From the NCBI GenBank assembly GCA_964465355.1, contig CAYXJZ010000005.1, positions 1-64,000 of the forward strand: a DNA stretch of 64,000 nt, in the 5' to 3' direction. The translations under genes and the position numbers were made by a program. The stretch comes from JAABTL01 sp964465355 (GTDB taxonomy: Bacteria; Deinococcota; Deinococci; Deinococcales; Trueperaceae). A model generated the notes under the pieces. That model saw only the letters and a program-made list of their open reading frames with translations. It searched no databases and was not told the DNA's origin. Below are positions 57,226-64,000 of this stretch, in pieces. Every line of letters starts with the position of its first letter. Position 1 is the first letter of the stretch.

Positions 57226-58440
57226 TCAGTCCTCCAGATGCCCCATCTTCTCCCGCTTGGTCGCCAGGTAGGCCTCGTTGTACGGGTTGCGGCCAGCATG
57301 CAGCGGCAGCCGCTCGACCACTTCCAGGCCGAAGCCCTGCAAGGCCACCACCTTGCGCGGGTTGTTGGTCAGCAGCCGCATGCTGCGCACGCCAAGGTCG
57401 CGCAGCATCTGTGCGCCGATGCCATAGTCGCGCAGGTCGGCGCCGAAGCCCAGCTGCTCGTTGGCCTCGACGGTGTCGGCCCCCTGGTCCTGGAGCGCGT
57501 AGGCCTTGAGCTTGTTGAGCAGGCCGATGCCGCGGCCCTCCTGCCGCAGGTAGACCAGCACCCCGCGGCCGGCCTCGGCGATGGCCGCCAGCGCCGCGTC
57601 GCGCTGGAAGCCGCAGTCGCAGCGCAGACTGTGCAGCGCGTCGCCGGTGAGGCACTCGGAGTGCATGCGCACCAGCACGGGTTCGTCGCCGCCCAGGTCG
57701 CCCAGCACCAAGGCCAGGTGCTCGGTGCCGTGCAGCCGGTCCTGGTAGCCCCGCACCCTGAACTCGGCCCACGGCGTCGGCAGCTTGGCCTCGGCCACCG
57801 GCAGGACGAAGGCCTCTGCCTCCAGGCGGTGGGCGATGAGGTCGGCGATGCTGCCCACCTTGAGGCCGTGCTGTTCGGCGAAGACCAGCAGCTCGGGCAG
57901 GCGCATCATGCTGCCGTCGTCGTGCATGAGCTCGCTGATGCCGGCCACCGGCTGCAGACCTGCCAGGCGACACAGATCGACGGCGGCCTCGGTGTGGCCG
58001 GCGCGGCGCAGCACCCCGCCCTCGCGGGCGCGCAGGGGGAAGACGTGGCCAGGGCGGCCGAAATCGGCGGCGCTGGCGCCCTCGCGCGCGGCGAGGCGGA
58101 TGGTGTGCGCGCGGTCGGCAGCCGAGATCCCGGTGCTCACGCCCTCGGTGGCCTCGATGCTCACGGTGAAGGCGGTCTCGCGGCGCGAGCGGTTGTGCTG
58201 CACCATCGGCGGCAGCTCCAGCCGGTCGGCCAGCTCGTTGCTCATCGACAGGCAGACGATGCCGCCCGTATGGCGGATGGTGAAGGCCAGCAGGGCGGTG
58301 GTGGCGTGCTCGGCTGCGAAGACGAGGTCGCCCTCGTTCTCTCGCTGCTCGTCGTCCACCACGATGATCGGCCGGCCGGCGCGCAGTTCGCTGAGCAGCT
58401 CCGGTACGGTCGCCAGGCCAGGGGTGCTGTCAGTGGCCAT
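57226..58440 (-). CDS. ribBA: Bifunctional DHBP synthase/GTP cyclohydrolase II
   Basis: 404 residues. RibB half (1-205): RPIIVVDDEQRENEGDLVFA with the acidic metal site, THTIRLAAREG-like HTIRLAAREGASAADFGRPG, HVFPLRAREGGVLRRAGHTE, AAVDLCRLAGLQPVAGISEL. RibA half (210-404): VLVRMHSECLTGDALHSLRC, DCGFQRDAA with zinc cysteines, RQEGRGIGLLNKLKAYALQD and LLTNNPRKVVALQGFGLEVV. Together they make the two precursors of lumazine from ribulose-5-phosphate and GTP. The start overlaps the ribE stop by 11 bp. The next gene downstream is the broken NYN gene rather than ribH. Confidence 0.96.
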   Translation of the reverse strand: MATDSTPGLATVPELLSELRAGRPIIVVDDEQRENEGDLVFAAEHATTALLAFTIRHTGGIVCLSMSNELADRLELPPMVQHNRSRRETAFTVSIEATEGVSTGISAADRAHTIRLAAREGASAADFGRPGHVFPLRAREGGVLRRAGHTEAAVDLCRLAGLQPVAGISELMHDDGSMMRLPELLVFAEQHGLKVGSIADLIAHRLEAEAFVLPVAEAKLPTPWAEFRVRGYQDRLHGTEHLALVLGDLGGDEPVLVRMHSECLTGDALHSLRCDCGFQRDAALAAIAEAGRGVLVYLRQEGRGIGLLNKLKAYALQDQGADTVEANEQLGFGADLRDYGIGAQMLRDLGVRSMRLLTNNPRKVVALQGFGLEVVERLPLHAGRNPYNEAYLATKREKMGHLED

Positions 58441-59089
58441 GGCGGGAGAGGGCATGCAGCGCCCACAGCCTCTCGACGTGCTTGGCCAGCAGGTCGGCTT
58501 CCAGGTTGACCAGGTCGCCGGCTCGCAGCTCGCCAAGGGTGGTGACTTCCAGGGTGTGGGGGATCAGACCGAGGGTGAAGGTGCTGGGCGAGAGGTCGTC
58601 GCGAGCGGGGGCGCCGGCCGGCCCACCCACGTCGATGATGGTGAGGGACACGCCGTCCACGGTGATGCTGCCCTTGGGCAGCAGGTAGGGGGCGAAGTCG
58701 TCCGGCGCGCGCACGGTGACGCTGTATGCACCCGGCTGCGCGTCAACGGCCAGCACCTCGCCGCGGCCGCCGACGTGGCCGCTGACGAAGTGGCCGCCGA
58801 AGCGGGTGTCGGCGCGCATGGCGCGCTCTAAGTTGAGGCGTTGGCCGACCATCCAGCGCGGCGCGGTCACGGCCAGGGTCTCCTGGATGAGTTGCACGTC
58901 GAAGCTCTGCTCCGTGAGGCTCACCACCGTCAGGCAGCAGCCGGAGCAGGAGACGGAGTCGCCCACCTTCAGGTCTTCGAGCACCAGGTCGGCGCGGACG
59001 CTCAGCCTCAGGTGCCCGCCATCGATGCCGGCCACCTCGGTGCGCGCGTCGACGATGGTGCCGACTTCCTCGACGATGCCGGTGAACAT
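58430..59089 (-). CDS. ribE: Riboflavin synthase (alpha subunit)
   Basis: 219 residues made of two homologous beta-barrels. MFTGIVEEVGTIVDARTEVA opens the first barrel and GHFVSGHVGGRGEVLAVDAQ the second. SVSCSGCCLTVVSLTEQSFD and SITVDGVSLTIIDVGG are the paired lumazine-binding motifs. Dismutates two lumazines to riboflavin. The ATG shares its first bases with the ribD stop (one-base overlap), and the stop overlaps ribBA. Confidence 0.95.
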   Translation of the reverse strand: MFTGIVEEVGTIVDARTEVAGIDGGHLRLSVRADLVLEDLKVGDSVSCSGCCLTVVSLTEQSFDVQLIQETLAVTAPRWMVGQRLNLERAMRADTRFGGHFVSGHVGGRGEVLAVDAQPGAYSVTVRAPDDFAPYLLPKGSITVDGVSLTIIDVGGPAGAPARDDLSPSTFTLGLIPHTLEVTTLGELRAGDLVNLEADLLAKHVERLWALHALSRHGH

Positions 59090-60405
59090 CAGTGCGTCGC
59101 CTCCTTGGCCACGTGCAGCTGGGTCTCGGCTTGGCCTGTCTCGCTCACGGCTGCACCGTTGCCCATCGCCAGTGGCTGCGGATCGACGTCGCCCTCGATG
59201 AGCAGGTCGCCACCCACGCGCTGCACGTCCCAGCGGCGCAGCGGCACGGCCTGGTCGAGGCTGGCCACGCCAAGGCCAGCCAGCGGCGGCGCGCCGCGGC
59301 CGCCCACCAGTTTGGGCGAGAGGAACCAGGCCACCCGGTCGATGAGGCCGGCCTCCAGGAAGCTCCAGGCCAGGGTGCCGCCGCCTTCCAGCAGCATCTC
59401 CACGACGCCTTCGGCGGCCAGGCGGGCAAGGGCCTCGGCCGCGTCGGGCCGGCCACCACCATGGCCAAGGCGGCCGGGGACGCGCATGACCGAGGCGCCG
59501 CGCGCCTCCAACGCACCGATGCGCGCCTCCGGCGCCTTCTCACCCACCACGATGGTGACCCTCGCCTCGGCGCCATCGGGCCCAAGCTCGAAGAGCTTGG
59601 CTTCCAGCGGTGTGCGTGCCAGCGCGTCGAAGACCACCTTGCGGGCGGTGTGGCCAGGTGCAGCGTCGCCTTCGAGGCGAGTGGTCAGTGCCGGGTCGTC
59701 CTGCAGGACGGTGTTGACGCCCACCGCCACGGCGTCGGCCTGGTTCCGCCAGCCCTGCACGAGGGCGCGCGAGGCCGGACCGGTGATCCAGCGGGAGCGG
59801 CCGGTGCGGGTGGCGATCTTGCCGTCCAGCGTCATGGCTGTCTTGTAGCGGACCCAGGGGCGGCCGGACCTGCGGTGCACCAGGTAGGCGGCGTTGAGCG
59901 CGTCTGCCTCCTTGCGCAGGGCGCCGGCCACCACCTCGACGCCGGCCGACCGCAGCCGATCGGCGCCCTTGCCTGCCACCCGCGGATCGGGGTCGGGGCT
60001 GGCGTAGACCACCCGCAGCACCCCGGCCTCGATGAGCGCAAGGCTGCATGGCGGGGTGTTGCCTTGGTGGTCGCATGGCTCTAGGTTGACGTAGGCGGTG
60101 GCGCCGCGGGCGGCTTCGCCCGCCTGCGCCAAGGCTGCCGCCTCGGCGTGGGCCTCGCCGGCACGCTGATGCCAGCCCTCGCCCACCACCTGGCCGCCTC
60201 GCACCAGCACGCAGCCCACCATGGGGTTGGGGGAGGTGCGGCCGCGGCCGCGCTCGGCCAGCTCGATGGCGCGGCGCAGGTAGCGGATGTCGGCAGGGCT
60301 GAGGCCGGGTGGGGCAGGCTCCACCTCCGGCGCTTGGCCGATGGGGATGCGGTTCGTGCTCTGCTCCTCCGAGGAGGGGGTGGGTGTGTCGTCGTGGTCG
60401 GTCAT
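59089..60405 (-). CDS. ribD: Bifunctional riboflavin deaminase/reductase
   Basis: 438 residues. After an N-terminal extension of about 38 residues comes the deaminase domain with zinc site H86-A-E88 and C111/C120 in EPCDHQGNTPPC. The reductase domain starts near PWVRYKTAMTLDGKIATRTG, with RWITGPASRALVQGWRNQAD, AVAVGVNTVLQDDPALTTR, and EMLLEGGGTLAWSFLEAGLI DRV at the NADPH site (quoted with a break). It carries out two consecutive steps of riboflavin synthesis. It is the first gene of ribD-ribE-ribBA. Only 54 bp separate its start from the upstream vapC stop, too little for an FMN riboswitch. Confidence 0.95.
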   Translation of the reverse strand: MTDHDDTPTPSSEEQSTNRIPIGQAPEVEPAPPGLSPADIRYLRRAIELAERGRGRTSPNPMVGCVLVRGGQVVGEGWHQRAGEAHAEAAALAQAGEAARGATAYVNLEPCDHQGNTPPCSLALIEAGVLRVVYASPDPDPRVAGKGADRLRSAGVEVVAGALRKEADALNAAYLVHRRSGRPWVRYKTAMTLDGKIATRTGRSRWITGPASRALVQGWRNQADAVAVGVNTVLQDDPALTTRLEGDAAPGHTARKVVFDALARTPLEAKLFELGPDGAEARVTIVVGEKAPEARIGALEARGASVMRVPGRLGHGGGRPDAAEALARLAAEGVVEMLLEGGGTLAWSFLEAGLIDRVAWFLSPKLVGGRGAPPLAGLGVASLDQAVPLRRWDVQRVGGDLLIEGDVDPQPLAMGNGAAVSETGQAETQLHVAKEATH

Positions 60406-60459
60406 GGTGTGCTCCGGGCGGCAGTGTACGCCGGGAGCAGGGGTTCCCTTGGTCGCGTC

Positions 60460-60858
60460 TCAGGCAGGCAGGATCTGGAGCCCGCCTTGACGGGCCACGA
60501 CGCCGAAGTGCCGGAGGTCGAGGGTGAGCACCCGTCCCCCATGCCGTTCGGCGCAAGCGATGACCGCCGCATCGGCGTAACCAAGGGGCAGGTCGTCGTA
60601 GCGCCTGACCAGTTCGCGGATCCTTGCAATGTCTTCTTCCCCACAGTCCAGGCCGAAGGCTCGCGTCTCGATGTCTGCCAAGAGGGCATCGAGCGCCATG
60701 GGCGCACGGTTCTCGATCAGGTAGGCGACTTCGGCCATGATGCCGCTGGGAATCAGGTAGGGGCCACCGTCATCGACGAAGGCTCGCCTGACGCGTTCGT
60801 GGTCGGCATCCCTGCGGTTGAGCAGCGCGAAGAGTCCTGAGGTGTCGAGGGTGATCAT
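60460..60858 (-). CDS. VapC-type PIN-domain ribonuclease toxin, pair 3
   Basis: 132 residues from the ATG at 60858. Full PIN site: D5 (ITLDTSGLFALLN), E43 (IMAEVAYLIENRA), D96 (LGYADAAVIACAERHGGRVL) and D114 (TLDLRHFGVV). Longer upstream reading is an artefact of the open frame. It overlaps the antitoxin stop (ATGA). It is close to and co-directional with ribD, 54 bp apart, so toxin transcription may run into the riboflavin operon. Confidence 0.9.
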   Translation of the reverse strand: MITLDTSGLFALLNRRDADHERVRRAFVDDGGPYLIPSGIMAEVAYLIENRAPMALDALLADIETRAFGLDCGEEDIARIRELVRRYDDLPLGYADAAVIACAERHGGRVLTLDLRHFGVVARQGGLQILPA

Positions 60859-61088
60859 CCTGGACGCCAGTTCTCGCGGAGCCACTGCTCGCTGTCGCGC
60901 CCGTCGAGTCCAGCGTCCTCCACCGTTCCGATGGAACGAGGCAGCGGGGGCCGTTCCGCTTGCAGGTACTGCTCCAAGGCTTGGCGCACGATCTCCGCCT
61001 GCGGGCGACCGCTGCGGACAGCAGCGTCCTTCAGGCGTCGTTGCACCTCCGTGGGCAGGTAGAGCGTGGTCTTGCGCATCGCTTCCAT
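60855..61088 (-). CDS. RHH/CopG-type antitoxin, pair 3
   Basis: 77 residues. MRKTTLYLPTEVQRRLKDAA is the RHH strand and first helix, followed by VRSGRPQAEIVRQALEQYLQ. The acidic tail ends GRDSEQWLRENWRPG. The ATG at 61079 (MRKTT) is an equally good start, and the longer one adds MEA. The stop overlaps the toxin start. The palindrome GCCATATATGGC lies 20 bases upstream of the longer start. Confidence 0.87.
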   Translation of the reverse strand: MEAMRKTTLYLPTEVQRRLKDAAVRSGRPQAEIVRQALEQYLQAERPPLPRSIGTVEDAGLDGRDSEQWLRENWRPG

Positions 61089-61107
61089 CGCCCCAATCTA
61101 CCATACG

Positions 61108-61119
61108 CCATATATGGCA
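61108..61119. promoter_or_regulatory. Operator palindrome of VapBC pair 3
   Basis: GCCATATATGGC is a perfect 12-bp palindrome, in an AT-rich patch (CCATACGCCATATATGG) that stands out from the GC-rich surroundings. It is placed where the -10 region of the leftward toxin-antitoxin promoter should be, so it is probably the autorepression site. Confidence 0.6.
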
Positions 61120-61176
61120 GCCAGTTGCCGGTGACATGCTCCAGCCAAGCCACCGCCTGTTCATGAACCGCCTGGT

Positions 61177-61189
61177 TACACTCGGCCCC
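61177..61189 (+). promoter_or_regulatory. Leaderless -10 box of the aminopeptidase gene
   Basis: TACACT (61177-61182) is seven bases before the ATG at 61190, with no SD. An in-frame ATG further upstream would place the -10 box inside the gene. Confidence 0.55.
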
Positions 61190-62425
61190 ATGCTCACCTT
61201 CGAACGCAAGCTGCAGAACCTCGCCACCCTCGCCCTCCGTGTGGGCGTCAACCTCCAACCCGGCCAGCGCCTGCGGGCGGCCGGCCCCTTGGAGTCCGCC
61301 GACCTGCTGCGCGAGATCGCCAAGCAGGCCTACGAGATGGGCTCGCCGTTGGTCGACGTGGAGTACATCGACGACCACCAGCGCCTCATCCGCGCCCTGC
61401 ACTCGCCTGCCGAAGCGCTGACGCTGGCCGACGAGGAGAAGCAGGCCATGCTGAAGACCAAGCTCGAGCGCGGCGACGCCCTGCTGCGGGTGTCCGGCTC
61501 CGATCCCGACCTGCTCTCCGCCGCTGACGCCACGCGCGTCGCCACCATGACCAAGTCGGAGCGCGCGGCCGCGCGCGAGGTCAGCGATCTGGTGCAGCGC
61601 TCCTTCATGCCATGGACGATCGTCGGCTACGCGGTGCCGGCCTGGGCACGCAAGGTCTTCCCCGACCTGGATGAGCAGGAGGCCGTGACCAAGCTGTGGG
61701 ACGCCATCTTCGCTGCGACCCGCGCCGACCAGGAGGACCCGGTGGGCGCATGGGAAGCGCACCTGGCCGAGCTGAACAAGGCCAAGGTGCACTTGGACGG
61801 CCGCGGCTACCACACCCTGCATCTGAAGGCCCCAGGCACCGACCTGCGCCTTGGCCTGGCCGACACGAACACCTGGGAGTCCGGCGGCCTGCACGCCGAG
61901 CACAGCGGCAAGTTCTTCGTGGCCAACATGCCAACCGAAGAGGTGTTCACGGCGCCGCACGCACGCCGGGTCGACGGCACCCTTGCCTCCAGCAAGCCGC
62001 TGTCCTACCAGGGGCAGCTCATCGACCGCTTCCAGCTCACCTTCAAGGATGGCGCCGTGGTCCACGCCAAGGCCGAAGTGGGCGAGGCAGCGCTGCTCAA
62101 GCTGCTCGAGATGGACGACGGCGCCCGCCGGCTCGGCGAGATCGCGCTGGTGCCGCACCAGAGCCCCATCAGCCAGAGCGGCCTGCTGTTCTACAACACC
62201 CTCTTCGACGAGAACGCCGCCTGCCATGTGGCCCTCGGCCGGGCCTACGAGACCACCTTCAAGGACGGCACCAAGCGTCCGCTGGAGGAGCTGCAGAAGG
62301 AAGGCTTCAACCAGAGCCTGACGCATGTTGACTTCATGTTCGGCTCCGACCAGCTCGACGTGGACGGCGAGCGGGAGGACGGCAGCTTGGAGCCGGTGAT
62401 GCGGGGAGGGGCCTGGGCCTTCTAG
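61190..62425 (+). CDS. M29 family aminopeptidase (aminopeptidase T/AmpS)
   Basis: 411 residues, the usual length for the family first described from Thermus. It is a cytoplasmic metallopeptidase removing N-terminal residues. Starts FERKLQNLATLALRVGVNLQ, PGQRLRAAG. Conserved blocks that carry metal and catalytic residues: NMPTEEVFTAPHARRVDGTL, GEIALVPHQSPISQSGLLFY, NTLFDENAACHVALGRAYET, NQSLTHVDFMFGSDQLDVDG. All of the expected Glu/His/Tyr/Asp-bearing segments are there, so it looks active. The start is fixed by the leaderless promoter. Confidence 0.95.
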   Translation: MLTFERKLQNLATLALRVGVNLQPGQRLRAAGPLESADLLREIAKQAYEMGSPLVDVEYIDDHQRLIRALHSPAEALTLADEEKQAMLKTKLERGDALLRVSGSDPDLLSAADATRVATMTKSERAAAREVSDLVQRSFMPWTIVGYAVPAWARKVFPDLDEQEAVTKLWDAIFAATRADQEDPVGAWEAHLAELNKAKVHLDGRGYHTLHLKAPGTDLRLGLADTNTWESGGLHAEHSGKFFVANMPTEEVFTAPHARRVDGTLASSKPLSYQGQLIDRFQLTFKDGAVVHAKAEVGEAALLKLLEMDDGARRLGEIALVPHQSPISQSGLLFYNTLFDENAACHVALGRAYETTFKDGTKRPLEELQKEGFNQSLTHVDFMFGSDQLDVDGEREDGSLEPVMRGGAWAF

Positions 62426-62455
62426 GTGCCTGGGCGCCGGGTTGGTGGCTTGCGC

Positions 62456-62839
62456 CTAGGCCGCCGCGATGGCCTCGATCTCCAACAGCCAGGCCTCGTC
62501 GAAGATGCCTGTGATGATGCAGGTCAGCGCCGGCATGTGGTCTCCGAGCACCTCCAGGCGTACCTCGCGGTTGGCCAGGGCGTACTCGCGCGAAGACAGG
62601 AAGATCGTCACCTTCACGAGGTTCTCGCGTGACATGCCCGCGGCGCCGAGTTGCGCCAGCACGTTGGCCCAGGCCAGCCTGGCCTGCGCGCGAAAGTCCT
62701 TGGGGACCTCTCCAGTGAGGGACACGGGGATCTGGCCGCTGATGAACAAGAGGTGCTGCGCGTCCCTCACCTCGATGGCCTGAGCGTAGCCGGTCGTGAC
62801 GGTCGGCGCGTTAGGGGAGTTGATGGCTGTCATGGTCAT
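62456..62839 (-). CDS. RidA/YjgF/Rid family protein
   Basis: 127 residues. GYAQAIEVRDAQHLLFISGQ, IPVSLTGEVPKDFRAQARLA, WANVLAQLGAAGMSRENLVK and VTIFLSSREYALANREVRLE match the Rid fold. The arginine that marks true RidA imine deaminases (near the C-terminus, in the PARxxxxV context) is replaced, the segment here reading MPALTCIITGIFDEAWLLEI. This is therefore a Rid subgroup whose substrate is unknown. It is convergent with the aminopeptidase gene. Confidence 0.85.
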   Translation of the reverse strand: MTMTAINSPNAPTVTTGYAQAIEVRDAQHLLFISGQIPVSLTGEVPKDFRAQARLAWANVLAQLGAAGMSRENLVKVTIFLSSREYALANREVRLEVLGDHMPALTCIITGIFDEAWLLEIEAIAAA

Positions 62840-62912
62840 GCAGCGATGCTAACGGTCTGGCCGCTTCGGGCCCGATCCCTGTCCCGGACCGAGACACCCT
62901 AGTACCTGAACC

Positions 62913-63527
62913 TCAACGCTCGCTGACCGCCAGTTGCGCCCCCAGTCCGGCGAAGGCCGCCGCGAAGCCGCGGCGCAGCCAGGTCTGCACCCGTGGCGAG
63001 TCGATGACGATCCTGCGGAAGGTGTGCGCCAGCAGGCCGTAGACCACGAAGACGGCGAAGGTCATGGCCATGAACACGCCGCTGAGCCCCAGCAGCTGCG
63101 CCAACGGCGACGCGACGTCCGGCCTGACGAACTGAGGGAGGAAAGCGAGGAAGAAGATGGTCAGCTTGGGGTTGAGGATGTTGAGCAGGAAGGCTTTGAC
63201 CACCAGGCCGATGGCGCTGCCGCGCTTGGGTGCATCCTCGACCACCAACTGAGACCTGTCCCGCCAGGTGGTGTAAGCCAGGTAGAGGAGGTAAGCCACG
63301 CCGGCGTACTTGAGCAGTTGGAAGGCGACCGCGCTGGTGTGCAGGACGGCGGCAAGGCCCAGCACGGTGGCCAGCAGGTGGGGGACGATCCCCGCCGTGC
63401 AGCCGAGCGCGGCGAAGACGCTCCCGCGAGCGCCTTGGGCGATCCCGGTGGAGATGGTGAACACAACGCCGGTCCCGGGAATGAGCACCACGATCAGCGA
63501 GGTCAGCAGGAACTCGGGGCTGAACAT
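62913..63527 (-). CDS. LysE/RhtB family amino acid exporter
   Basis: 204 residues, six membrane spans. FLLTSLIVVLIPGTGVVFTI and STGIAQGARGSVFAALGCTA carry the conserved PGP-like loop and G-rich motif of the RhtB family. LKYAGVAYLLYLAYTTWRD and LLNILNPKLTIFFLAFLPQF complete the pattern. Exports amino acids or derivatives, exact substrate unknown. GAGGAGA is eight bases before the ATG. It lies 12 bases after the stop of the M20 gene, so they may form an operon. Confidence 0.9.
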   Translation of the reverse strand: MFSPEFLLTSLIVVLIPGTGVVFTISTGIAQGARGSVFAALGCTAGIVPHLLATVLGLAAVLHTSAVAFQLLKYAGVAYLLYLAYTTWRDRSQLVVEDAPKRGSAIGLVVKAFLLNILNPKLTIFFLAFLPQFVRPDVASPLAQLLGLSGVFMAMTFAVFVVYGLLAHTFRRIVIDSPRVQTWLRRGFAAAFAGLGAQLAVSER

Positions 63528-63539
63528 GCGCGTCTCCTC

Positions 63540-64000
63540 TCAGGCCTGCGCGGCCATGGACTGCCGGTACTCCGCCTTCGCCGCCTCCAGCAACGCCGGG
63601 TCCAGGAAGAGGTCGGCGCCGGTGGAGGCCATGGCCTTGGCCGCCGCGATCAGCCTGCGGTAGCCCAGCTCGCTGTTGGCCGCCTCGCGGAAGGCCACCG
63701 TGTGGAAGCCCACCTCGTCCTCCCGGATGGACACGTAGGGCTGGATGGTGGGGCAGACCAGGCTGACGTTGCCAACGTCGGAGGAGCCAAGGCCTTCGTC
63801 GGGGCCGGGATCCACCGTCTGCACGCCAAGGCTGCGCAGATGCCCCTCGACGTTGCGGGCCATGACCATGTTGTTGACGACGTTGGCGTAGAGATTGCTG
63901 TGTCCGATGCTCAGGCTGCAGCCTGTGGCCTGCGCCGCCGCCTGCGCGATGGCCTCCACTTTGCCCAGCAGCACCTGCTGGTCGGCCACCCGGCCGGCAC
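63540..64000 (-). CDS. M20 family metallopeptidase/amidohydrolase, C-terminal part
   Basis: The last 153 residues of a protein whose start lies beyond the right edge. IGHSNLYANVVNNMVMARNV, VDPGPDEGLGSSDVGNVSLV, QPYVSIREDEVGFHTVAFRE and AANSELGYRRLIAAAKAMAS match the C-terminal catalytic portion of M20 amidohydrolases related to AbgB or aminobenzoyl-glutamate hydrolase. GSSDVGNVS is the metal-site segment and the HT in GFHT the last ligand region. Substrate unknown. Confidence 0.82.
   Translation of the reverse strand, partial: AGRVADQQVLLGKVEAIAQAAAQATGCSLSIGHSNLYANVVNNMVMARNVEGHLRSLGVQTVDPGPDEGLGSSDVGNVSLVCPTIQPYVSIREDEVGFHTVAFREAANSELGYRRLIAAAKAMASTGADLFLDPALLEAAKAEYRQSMAAQA

Noticed and set aside
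60406..60459. FMN riboswitch ahead of ribD
   Set aside because: The gap is 54 bp and contains no conserved RFN core.

Overview
This window is GC-rich, almost entirely coding bacterial chromosome. The best taxonomic marker is the gene at 7053-7526. It encodes a Gre-fold protein whose coiled-coil tip reads SSDDYDDSGLE, the signature of Gfh1, the anti-Gre transcription factor known from the Deinococcus-Thermus phylum (Deinococcota). Many genes start only 6-9 bases after a TANNNT -10 box and have no Shine-Dalgarno sequence. A NucS-type mismatch endonuclease and a caa3-type oxidase also fit that phylum. A Trueperales-like lineage is my guess, not a demonstration. I saw no rRNA, tRNA, CRISPR array, prophage or transposase gene.

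Layout. 1-9.3 kb: an oligopeptide-binding protein (cut by the window edge), a beta-lactamase-like hydrolase, an ABC ATPase, an ArsR/VOC/AHSA1 cluster, a lytic transglycosylase, gfh1 and lysS. This stretch carries five copies of an unfamiliar 72-74 bp hairpin element with a nearly invariant 20-nt loop and arms that differ between copies but still pair. 9.3-10.5 kb: a less GC-biased accessory pair (DUF2188 protein plus an INCPFD-motif Rossmann-like protein) behind a strong palindrome. 10.6-18.1 kb: GH13 amylase, amtB-glnK ammonium module, a long-form nucleotidylyltransferase, lipoproteins and a GldC homologue. 18.1-22.2 kb: a complete arginine-to-putrescine route (speA, aguA, aguB). 22.2-31.4 kb: metallo-hydrolase, flavin reductase, NucS, an HD-GYP response regulator, GalT and an FtsB-like protein.

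31.0-37.6 kb: the aa3/caa3 cytochrome oxidase operon (coxB with cytochrome c domain, coxA, coxC, a subunit IV-cytochrome c fusion, ctaG), followed by a HAD hydrolase and an unknown gene. 37.7-43.2 kb: comM, two tandem paralogous lipoproteins, degV and a DUF218 protein. 43.2-49 kb: a HepT toxin with a decayed MntA-type antitoxin, asd, and a tightly overlapping proB-DUF4345-hisZ-hisG operon, then the first VapBC pair. 49-55.4 kb: a second ArsR-AHSA1 module, a second VapBC pair and an overlapping DUF432-MscS-CorA envelope operon. 55.4-64 kb: a PfkB kinase, a broken NYN nuclease gene, ribD-ribE-ribBA without ribH, a third VapBC pair, an M29 aminopeptidase, RidA, a LysE exporter and the end of an M20 peptidase.

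Working together, these genes cover respiration, nitrogen uptake and signalling, amino-acid and riboflavin synthesis, polyamine synthesis and envelope maintenance. The accessory layer is mainly toxin-antitoxin modules (three VapBC, one HepT relic), one possible defence pair and the hairpin repeat family.
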